From Trabulsiella odontotermitis (GTDB lineage: Bacteria > Pseudomonadota > Gammaproteobacteria > Enterobacterales > Enterobacteriaceae), in contig NZ_LIFX01000005.1 in assembly GCF_001297775.1 (NCBI RefSeq), forward strand, positions 186,001 to 250,000: 64,000 bases of DNA, given 5' to 3'. Positions 56,616 through 62,693 of this stretch are shown one piece after another. The notes under the pieces are model-generated. The model was not told where the DNA came from. It ran no database searches and was given only the letters and a program-made list of their open reading frames with translations. The first letter of the stretch is position 1, and the number at the start of each line of letters is the position of its first letter. The position numbers and the translations under genes were made by a program.

Positions 56616-57428
56616 ATGAAAAAGACACTGACACTGATCGCCGCCGCTACCCTGAGCGCCCTGAGCTTTACCTCCTGGGCCGATACGCTGACCGTGGGCG
56701 CGTCCAACACGCCGCACGCGGAAATCCTTGAGCAGGCGAAACCGATTCTGGCGAAGCAGGGAATCGATCTGGAAATCAGACCGTTCCAGGACTACATCCT
56801 GCCGAACACCGCACTGGCCAGCCGCGACATCGACGCGAACTACTTCCAGCACATTCCGTATCTGAACAGCGTGCTGAAAGATCATGCGGGCGAAAAAGAT
56901 TACGATTTCGTCAGCGCCGGGGCGATCCACATCGAGCCGATCGGCATTTACTCGAAAAAATTCAAATCGCTGAAAGACTTGCCGGAAGGCGGCAAAATCA
57001 TCATGCGTGATGCGGTTTCCGAAGAAGGCCGTATTCTCTCCATCTTCGAGAAAGAGGGTGTGATCAAGCTGAAACCCGGCGTGGATAAAGTGAACGCGCG
57101 CATCAGCGACATCGTGGATAACCCGAAAAAACTGCAGTTCCTGCCGAACGTCGAAGCGTCTCTGCTGCCGCAGATGTACAACAACGACGAAGGCGCTGCG
57201 GTGGTGATTAACGCCAACTACGCCATCGACGCTGGTCTCGACCCGGTTCACGATCCGATTGCGGTTGAAAGCGGCGAGAACAACCCGTACGCCAACATCA
57301 TTACCGTCCACAGTGGCGATGAGAAGAAAAAAGACATCGTTGCGCTGGTGGATGTGCTGCACTCAAAAGCGATTCAGGACTGGATCCGGACTAAGTATAA
57401 AGGCGCGGTGATCCCGGTTAATAATTGA
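56616..57428 (+). CDS. MetQ/NlpA-family substrate-binding protein without lipobox
   Basis: 270 residues. The signal peptide (residues 1-22, KKTLTLIAAATLSALSFTSWA) ends with an Ala-x-Ala-like site and has no lipobox cysteine, unlike lipoprotein MetQ and NlpA. The mature domain has family features VGASNTPHAEILEQAKP and NALASRDIDANYFQH-type residues near 65, and INANYAIDAGLDP near 195. It should be a soluble periplasmic binding protein for the metN/metI-like pair, 21 bp downstream of the permease gene. Ligand: methionine, or another amino acid handled by the NlpA family. Confidence 0.88.
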   Translation: MKKTLTLIAAATLSALSFTSWADTLTVGASNTPHAEILEQAKPILAKQGIDLEIRPFQDYILPNTALASRDIDANYFQHIPYLNSVLKDHAGEKDYDFVSAGAIHIEPIGIYSKKFKSLKDLPEGGKIIMRDAVSEEGRILSIFEKEGVIKLKPGVDKVNARISDIVDNPKKLQFLPNVEASLLPQMYNNDEGAAVVINANYAIDAGLDPVHDPIAVESGENNPYANIITVHSGDEKKKDIVALVDVLHSKAIQDWIRTKYKGAVIPVNN

Positions 57429-57450
57429 TTTTGTTTTTCCCTCACGAATG

Positions 57451-57483
57451 AGAAACCGGCCGATGCGCCGGTTTCTTTTTTTT
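57451..57483 (+). terminator. Terminator of the metNIQ-like operon
   Basis: AGAAACCGGC and GCCGGTTTCT form a 10-bp stem with a 6-nt loop, running into eight or more T residues, 22 nt after the metQ-like stop. The next ~105 bp up to 57592 are AT-rich with no gene. Confidence 0.92.
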
Positions 57484-57592
57484 GAGGTAATCAATATATT
57501 TATTCTTTTTCTGGTGGATAATGTCTGCGCAAACAAAGGCATTAATGATTATATTTTTGTATATATAATTAACTTGTATCAAAGGAATGAAT

Positions 57593-58447
57593 ATGAACAA
57601 TGAACAGTCACTCATAATGCAGTTACCGCATGTTGTTTTTCATACCATACATCAGTTTAATGATAAGTCAGCGGATGATATGCAATACGGAGATATGGAT
57701 GAACATGAGTTAAAAACACTTGGTGTGTCTGATATTTCTTCTCGAGTAGATCCCTATCGGTTGATTAAATATGACAACAATTATCCTGATACTTATATTT
57801 CTGAAGTTGGATACTTTCCTCCTAATATTTCGGGAACATCAATCACCAAAGAAGAATGTATTGATATTTTATTTAACGAAATGAAAGACCTTGCAAAATT
57901 ATTCTACAATAGTAGCTATGCAAAACTTGTTATCGGCATGATTGAGCATTTTTGATATAGCAATGGGCAAAACTTCTGTAGTACTGAATTAGATATGGCA
58001 TATTCAGATCTTATTGCTGCTGAAAGATACAATAATTCCCTTGAAGGTATTAAGGTTGCGCTTAACAGAAAATACGGGAAACAGGCTGCTTTTGAATCTT
58101 ATAGTTCACTATTTTTCGACATGAAAATAGAAATCAACAATAGAAGATTGCCAAAATTTACCCGAAGAGAGGATCGTACCAACGGTTTAGGTATCTCAAT
58201 TCATGATATTTATGCGCAGGAGATAAGACTGTTATCATTTAGAAAACATCAGCTTGGTTGGGATTCCACCGTTTACTTTAAGGCTCAGGACCATTTCGGT
58301 CTTGATAAAAATGATATTCTCGATCCGGTTTTCAGACAGTTTCGATTTTTTCGTATCTGGTTTTTCCTTCAAAGACATTGCCAATATGCGTTTAAACCCT
58401 TTTTCACTAACTTTTCATCGATACAGAAATTACAGGAGTTTCAATGA
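57593..58447 (+). pseudogene. DUF3289-family protein gene interrupted by one in-frame TGA
   Basis: Two pieces lie in the same frame: 57593-57955 (120 residues, with ADDMQYGDMDEHELKTLGV) and 57956-58447 (163 residues, with RTNGLGISIHDIY, KAQDHFGLDKNDILDP and FRFFRIWFFLQR). Only the TGA at 57953-57955 separates them, and the sequence after it (YSNGQNFCSTELDMAYSDL) continues the family pattern. The whole would be about 284 residues. This is a DUF3289-type protein, a family I recall beside DUF943 genes and secretion-system loci. Low GC and different codon use from the flanking metQ-like gene suggest transfer. The part after the TGA could still start at the ATG at 57995. Confidence 0.75.
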
Positions 58448-58899
58448 TGAAAAACAAAAAGAAAATATACCTGCTGTTCTTTCTGATGCTGATGTGTTTT
58501 TTACTAGTATGGACTATGCGGCCTGTTCAGATTGTTTATGTCAGCAAACTCTATTACGGGCACCGGGATATCGTTGTTGATCATTTCCCCCTTACAGATC
58601 AGGGAAAGATAAAGTGGTTTATGAAACACAAAGATAGCTTGTACAAAAAGTATAATATTGATCCCTCCTTCCTGAGTGGGATCGTTATCTGGGACGTGGG
58701 GCGCGGGTTCGTTGCTGATGATGAAGACGGTGATCTTTACTGCTTTGATGGCATGAAAGCAAGTGCACGCTGTATCGATAAAAACGTCTTCCTGAGGATC
58801 AATTACGGTAAAGGGGAAATTCAGAGTTTTGAGATGGAATCCGGCGAAGTACGATATGAGATAACGACGGAAGGGAATATTGAGAAATCTATAAAATAA
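58444..58899 (+). CDS. DUF943-family membrane-anchored protein
   Basis: 151 residues: a basic N terminus, one hydrophobic segment (about 8-25, IYLLFFLMLMCFLLVW), then a soluble domain beginning RPVQIVYVSK. The pattern FPLTDQGKIKWFMKHKDSLYKKY cut to its core (LTDQGKIKWF), plus WDVGRGF and LYCFDGMK, is typical of the DUF943 family. Its ATG overlaps the DUF3289 stop (ATGATG arrangement) and AGGAG precedes it, so the two form one operon. An immunity- or chaperone-like role toward DUF3289 is only a guess. Confidence 0.75.
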   Translation: MMKNKKKIYLLFFLMLMCFLLVWTMRPVQIVYVSKLYYGHRDIVVDHFPLTDQGKIKWFMKHKDSLYKKYNIDPSFLSGIVIWDVGRGFVADDEDGDLYCFDGMKASARCIDKNVFLRINYGKGEIQSFEMESGEVRYEITTEGNIEKSIK

Positions 58900-59050
58900 G
58901 AAAGAATTATATGCTTTGTGAATGCGTTTCACCGCTGTACAAATAATCTGGAAGCATGCTCGCAAAAGCAAATTATCTCTGTGAAATACACTTTTCGGCG
59001 GCATATTGCTGATATAGAGTGTGCGCGTTGCGGCAAAATCCGTAACCGGG

Positions 59051-59230
59051 CGTAGGAACCTGAATAGCTCAACGAAGGCACAGAGATAACTTTTTGTGTC
59101 TGGTCGGCGTACATCGTAAGATTAGGTGGCGCTGGCGGGGCAGCCGAAAGGCTGGCCGATGTCGTTGAGGTCGGTATTCCTACCCCCGCCAGTGTCACCA
59201 CCTACAGAGCGTAGGAACTCTGGTGGTGAC
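59051..59230 (+). ncRNA. P4-type CI immunity RNA with flanking target sequences
   Basis: 59125-59199 forms a long imperfect stem: GGTGGCGCTGGCGGGG pairs with CCCCGCCAGTGTCACC, with an inner CAGCC-GAAA-GGCTG tetraloop hairpin (59141-59154). Inside it, TTCCTAC (59178-59184) is complementary to GTAGGAA, which occurs once upstream (59052-59058) and once downstream (59211-59217). The downstream copy lies in another hairpin, GTCACCACC / GGTGGTGAC. This seqA-seqB-seqC layout is that of the antisense CI RNA of satellite phage P4, which terminates early transcription. The gene that follows is the presumed regulated early gene. Confidence 0.65.
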
Positions 59231-59255
59231 GGCATCACTCAACGGAGATTTTCTT

Positions 59256-59720
59256 ATGGCTTCACGTCCTGTTAATTATTGTACTCGCTATACCGATAGC
59301 ATCATCGAGCGCTTGTTATCCACGCCCATTCCCGCCACGGCGGATCTGTTCGACGTCGCAGAAATCTGTTCCGCCTTCGTCAATGAGCTGATCGAATGCC
59401 ATGACACTGCGCAGTCTCAGGCACTGTGTGGTCGCCTGTCCCACGCACTGGTTTTGCTGCATCGCCTGTGCAACGCTGATTTACCCCCGCACCGTATTGA
59501 ACAACTGATGGCGAGTGAAGCCTCTCCCTCTGTATTTCCCGACTACTGGGGTGACACCGACACGCTGGTGTCTTATGCCCATGGAGTGACGCAGGTACTG
59601 TTGAGCGGCACGCTGGCGGACTCGCTGACTGTCACAATGACCGGGTTGTTGCACGATCTGGTGCATGCGATCGAGGGGTATATCAAGGAGCCACGAGTGG
59701 TGATGGAGCAGGTGCATTAA
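59256..59720 (+). CDS. P4-like early-operon hypothetical protein
   Basis: 154 residues from the ATG at 59256, which has CGGAG upstream; an in-frame start at 59223 would lie in the regulatory hairpin. The product is mostly helical and acidic, without membrane segments, beginning MASRPVNYCTRYTDSIIERL and containing ALVLLHRLCNADLPPHRIEQ in the middle. I do not recognise a catalytic motif. Its place directly behind the CI-like RNA suggests the first ORF of a P4-type early operon; the rest of such an operon (kil, primase) is missing. Confidence 0.7.
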   Translation: MASRPVNYCTRYTDSIIERLLSTPIPATADLFDVAEICSAFVNELIECHDTAQSQALCGRLSHALVLLHRLCNADLPPHRIEQLMASEASPSVFPDYWGDTDTLVSYAHGVTQVLLSGTLADSLTVTMTGLLHDLVHAIEGYIKEPRVVMEQVH

Positions 59721-59821
59721 CCCGATAATCAGAAATCGCGGTGTTCAGAAAGACGATACCTGTAAGTGGCCTTGTTGGAGTCAACATTAAGGCCACAAAA
59801 TGACAGTTTGAGGAGAGCTCA

Positions 59822-60055
59822 GTGAGAGTCGAAACCATCAATTTCATCAGGAAAAATGCGGCATCTCTCGATTTGTCTGAGCCAATTCTGGTGATTAGAA
59901 AGGGTGCCCCAGCGTATGTTATTGAATCTTACGAGCATTACCAGGAACGGGAAAATGCCCTGGCACTTCTGAAGCTTCTTACCCTTTCAGAAGGAGAGCA
60001 GGCTGGTGACCAGACGGTGCAGACCCGTAGGAAGTATCAGGATATAATTGCTTGA
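59822..60055 (+). CDS. Phd/YefM-type antitoxin, orphan
   Basis: 77 residues from GTG at 59822, preceded by GAGGAGAG. MRVETINFIRKNAASLDLSE and LVIRKGAPAYVIESYEHYQ are the N-terminal DNA-binding and dimer region of the Phd/YefM family; the C-terminal part would bind a toxin. No RelE/ParE/Doc-like gene follows within the next 70 bp or precedes it, so it appears to be an orphan. It could act as a solitary regulator or be a relic. Confidence 0.75.
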   Translation: MRVETINFIRKNAASLDLSEPILVIRKGAPAYVIESYEHYQERENALALLKLLTLSEGEQAGDQTVQTRRKYQDIIA

Positions 60056-60124
60056 TTTTACTCTGACGTCCGAACATTCTGGGCCATGCATGATGCGAAA
60101 TTATAAGAAAAGAGATTTTGAGAG

Positions 60125-60658
60125 ATGAAATTTTCCCAGCTAAAGCGATTCTGGCATGTAGAGGTTATCGGTCTGGATAAGAAATTTTCGGTACTGCGTC
60201 TTATGTCGCGCCTGCGAAACAAACCTGGCTTGAAATATGTATTTTGGTGGCGGCTGGCGAGTTATCTGTATGAGAATGGCCACCGTCGCATGGCATACCG
60301 TGTACACTCGCGAATAAAGAGTCAGTTTGCCTGCGACATTATGTTGGGAGCAAATATTGGTGAAGGATTAACCATCGCGCACCACGTTGGTGTCGTAGTG
60401 TCCAAGCGTGTTGTAGCAGGCCGAAATATGAAGCTTACGCAGAACTCAGTGATCGGCAATAGCGGTAAGGGTGAGTCCGGGAAAATTGAAATAGGGAATA
60501 ATTTCTTTCTGGGTTCGAATAGCTGCGTTATTGGTGACAAGCTGAAAATTGGTGATAACGTTACTGTCGGTGCGATGAGTTTTGTGAATAAAAACCTACC
60601 AGACAATTGCCGTGTTTATACCAGAAAAACTACTGAAATAGTTGAGAGTCAGTTGTAA
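60125..60658 (+). CDS. Left-handed beta-helix acyltransferase (serine acetyltransferase-like)
   Basis: 177 residues. The N-terminal ~75 residues are helical, then hexapeptide repeats follow: GANIGEGLTIAHHVGVVVSK, KLTQNSVIGNSGKG, EIGNNFFLGSNSCVIGDKLK and KIGDNVTVGAMSFVNKNLPD. The catalytic histidine is probably in IAHHVGV near residue 82. It resembles CysE-type and surface-polysaccharide acetyltransferases. It is an isolated gene in the island; no glycosyltransferase genes are near it. The GC content is lower than in the backbone. Confidence 0.8.
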   Translation: MKFSQLKRFWHVEVIGLDKKFSVLRLMSRLRNKPGLKYVFWWRLASYLYENGHRRMAYRVHSRIKSQFACDIMLGANIGEGLTIAHHVGVVVSKRVVAGRNMKLTQNSVIGNSGKGESGKIEIGNNFFLGSNSCVIGDKLKIGDNVTVGAMSFVNKNLPDNCRVYTRKTTEIVESQL

Positions 60659-60997
60659 TCTTAAGCGAAATGGGAAACTTTATTCCTGGCCTTTTACTGA
60701 TCTCATCCTCTTGTTTGTCTGACCTACGTAAGCGGGTTTTTATAACATTTTATCCCTGCCTGGTGTTAGCCATCTCTTTATCCATTTATCGGGATATTAT
60801 CGCTCGCTTTCTGGTACGTTCATCTATTCAGCCTTACGTTGATGACCATTCAAGTCGACGACTTGAAAGGAGAACGGAAGCATCCATATTGCTGGCAGTA
60901 AATCGCAGGGCAGGAAACTTCAGCGGCACTTATGCTGAAGCTAGTGACAAGAAGAATGAAAGGTTTTTCATAAAAATATGATTTTAAAGATAAAATC
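60659..60997. other. Island spacer without a convincing gene
   Basis: The stretch after the acyltransferase gene is AT-rich. A short open frame here has no family signature, no good ribosome site and no domain. It contains an inverted AGTCGTCG-type repeat near 60854, of no clear meaning. Confidence 0.4.
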
Positions 60998-61044
60998 TGG
61001 TGGCCCCTGCTGGACTTGAACCAGCGACCAAGCGATTATGAGTC
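60998..61044. repeat. 47-bp duplicated 3' end of tRNA-Ile (attachment repeat)
   Basis: These 47 bp are identical to 61932-61978, the 3' part of the ileX gene including CCA, T-arm, variable loop and anticodon-arm half. It lacks the 5' half and so is not a tRNA. The two copies are 934 bp apart and mark att sites of an integrated element. Confidence 0.9.
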
Positions 61045-61154
61045 CCAAATTTAAATATTATAAAACAATAAGTTACTTCAATTTCAACGCCTTGGTAAGT
61101 CAAATAGTGGGGAATATGAAAGCATAGTAAATAGGCCTGCTGGCATTAGATTGC

Positions 61155-61730
61155 TTAAACTGCTCGGGCAAGAACCGCAGCCCAATCTGAACTGCTGAGA
61201 ATGCGATAGAAGGGCTTCACGCGACATTTCACAAAATCAAGAATGTCTGCTTCGCTCATCGCTGAGGCCTTAGCGGGATATTCAGGTCCCCAGTCATCAT
61301 AGAGTTCGTTGTATATGCCGTAAAACTGCCAGCAGATGTTGCTGACGATACGGGAATTTGGAGATAGGTGAAATGTCGGGATTTGATGCAGCCGTAACTC
61401 TATTTCTTTGGAAGTATCGGCATGCATCAGAAACCAAGCTTTGATCCTTAGCCATATAATTGAACTAGCGCTGATGCTAGGCATGACCATGTTTGTTTCA
61501 AGCATATATTCACGAAGGTAGCGCTCAATTTCATTTGAATCAGGATATTTATCTAAATTGAGGGAGGCTAAAATTAACAATGTTTCAGAACTATTGCCGG
61601 AAATTAGCTCTCTTTCTGCCCATTCAATGATCATTTTGTCGTAATCATCGACGCGATAAGTTTCGAAAGCTTCACCAAACGTTTTCAAACAAAGAATTTC
61701 GTATAAGTCATGTTTATATTTATTTTCCAT
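61155..61730 (-). CDS. Hypothetical protein in the tRNA-bounded element
   Basis: 191 residues from ATG at 61730; a TTG at 61742 overlapping the integrase remnant is the alternative. The product is acidic, mostly helical and without membrane segments or signal peptide. Notable stretches are EWAERELISGN, SEADILDFVKCRVKPFYRIL and SSDWAAVLARAV at the C terminus. The N-terminal part reads like a helical repeat domain. I do not recognise a family. It is the only intact-looking gene between the two att copies, so it is cargo of that element. AT-rich codon use suggests recent transfer. Confidence 0.6.
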   Translation of the reverse strand: MENKYKHDLYEILCLKTFGEAFETYRVDDYDKMIIEWAERELISGNSSETLLILASLNLDKYPDSNEIERYLREYMLETNMVMPSISASSIIWLRIKAWFLMHADTSKEIELRLHQIPTFHLSPNSRIVSNICWQFYGIYNELYDDWGPEYPAKASAMSEADILDFVKCRVKPFYRILSSSDWAAVLARAV

Positions 61731-61738
61731 AACATCAT

Positions 61739-61931
61739 TCAATCCATGTTGTTTAGAGGATTCAACAGTATGGCTTCGTTGAGATAGGCTGGGGCAAAAT
61801 GTGCGTAGCGCATCGTAACCTTAATCTCAGTATGTCCTGGGATTCGCTGCAGTACAAGAATGTTGCCCCACGCATCATAAAGTGGCTTGCAAATGTATGC
61901 CATAGTACGTGTAACAACTGCCCATCAGGTA
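61739..61931 (-). pseudogene. Tyrosine integrase C-terminal remnant
   Basis: Minus-strand translation gives PDGQLLHVLWHTFASHFMMRG, then, after a one-base frameshift near 61850, GNILVLQRIPGHTEIKVTMRYAHFAPAYL and a stop at 61739. This is the C-terminal third of a P2-like tyrosine recombinase. The conserved HxxR reads HVLW, so the catalytic arginine is lost, while the tyrosine of MRYAHF remains. The fragment starts exactly at the tRNA boundary, so the 5' part was removed at the att site. Confidence 0.85.
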
Positions 61932-62007
61932 TGGTGGCCCCTGCTGGACTTGAACCAGCGACCAAGCGATTATGAGTCGCCTGCTCTAACCACTGAGCTA
62001 AGGGGCC
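61932..62007 (-). tRNA. ileX: tRNA-Ile (CAU anticodon, lysidine type), ileX
   Basis: 76 nt with encoded CCA. The acceptor stem GGCCCCT pairs with AGGGGCC, the D-arm is AGCTCAGTGGTTAGAGC, the anticodon loop contains CAT, and the T-arm is TTCAAGTCC. CAU in this context next to mug and rpoD is the minor isoleucine tRNA modified by TilS to read AUA. Its 3' half is duplicated at 60998. Confidence 0.93.
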
Positions 62008-62132
62008 GTGGCGGTGGATTATAAAGTAACTCCCGCAGGCGATCCAGCGTAAAACTTTTGCATGGTGCTTTTATAAACAACGCCTTTTCAATCCTTTATA
62101 CTGAGATCTCATTCTGTCGGTTTGGGGTAAGT

Positions 62133-62639
62133 ATGATTCACGACATTCTGGCGCCAGGATTGCGGGTGGTGTTCTGCGGTATCAACCCCGGCAAGTCGTC
62201 GGCGCACAAAGGGTTTCATTTTGCGCATCCGGGCAATCGCTTCTGGAAAGTGATCCACCAGGCCGGGTTTACGGATCGGCTGTTGACGCCAGAAGAGGAA
62301 CATCACTTGCTGGATACGCGCTGCGGGATCACCATGCTGGTGGAGCGTCCGACAGTGCAGGCGAGCGACGTCGGGCTACATGAGCTGCGTAGCGGTGGCC
62401 GCGAACTGGTAAAGAAGATAGAAGACTATCAGCCTGCGGCGCTGGCGATACTCGGCAAGCAGGCGTACGAAAAGACCTTCAGCGTACGCGGTGTACAGTG
62501 GGGGAAGCAACAAAACTCCATCGGCGCGACGCAGATATGGGTGCTGCCAAATCCGAGTGGCCTGAACCGGGCAACACTGGATAAGCTGGTTGAGGCCTAT
62601 CGCGAGCTGGACGAGGCGCTGGTGTTGCGCGGGCTCTGA
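62133..62639 (+). CDS. mug: G/U(T) mismatch-specific DNA glycosylase
   Basis: 168 residues, as in E. coli Mug. The active-site motif [10 protein letters not shown] gives N18, and the second motif LPNPSGLNR near residue 138 contacts the mismatch. It removes uracil or ethenocytosine from mispairs with guanine. The ATG at 62133 is chosen because homology to E. coli starts there (E. coli begins MVEDILAPGL); frames open further upstream to 62058 lack similarity. It lies between ileX and rpoD, the standard position. Confidence 0.94.
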   Translation: MIHDILAPGLRVVFCGINPGKSSAHKGFHFAHPGNRFWKVIHQAGFTDRLLTPEEEHHLLDTRCGITMLVERPTVQASDVGLHELRSGGRELVKKIEDYQPAALAILGKQAYEKTFSVRGVQWGKQQNSIGATQIWVLPNPSGLNRATLDKLVEAYRELDEALVLRGL

Positions 62640-62651
62640 ATTCAGCACAAA

Positions 62652-62677
62652 AAAAAGCTCCCGGTCGGGAGCTTTTT
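62652..62677. terminator. Bidirectional terminator between mug and rpoD
   Basis: GCTCCC-GGTC-GGGAGC is flanked by A-run and T-run on both sides, a symmetric intrinsic terminator for the convergent mug and rpoD transcripts. Confidence 0.92.
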
Positions 62678-62693
62678 GTTTTTCCGGAACCGA

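Noticed and set aside
57953-57955. TGA as a selenocysteine codon in the DUF3289 gene
   Set aside because: No SECIS-like hairpin is evident right after the TGA, the family is not known as selenoproteins, and no selenium genes are beside it; a nonsense mutation is simpler.
58929-59201. Minus-strand 90-codon frame across the CI RNA region
   Set aside because: It is antisense to the structured RNA unit and its composition follows from the inverted repeats. Some resemblance to phage Ash/Icd-type peptides was considered but cannot be supported by reading alone.
60670-60981. Open frame of about 100 codons in the island spacer
   Set aside because: No domain, no good ribosome site, mixed composition and position in a decayed region; no support for a protein.
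60998-61044. A second tRNA gene
   Set aside because: Only the 3' 47 nt are present; the acceptor 5' strand and D-arm are missing, so it cannot fold as a tRNA.
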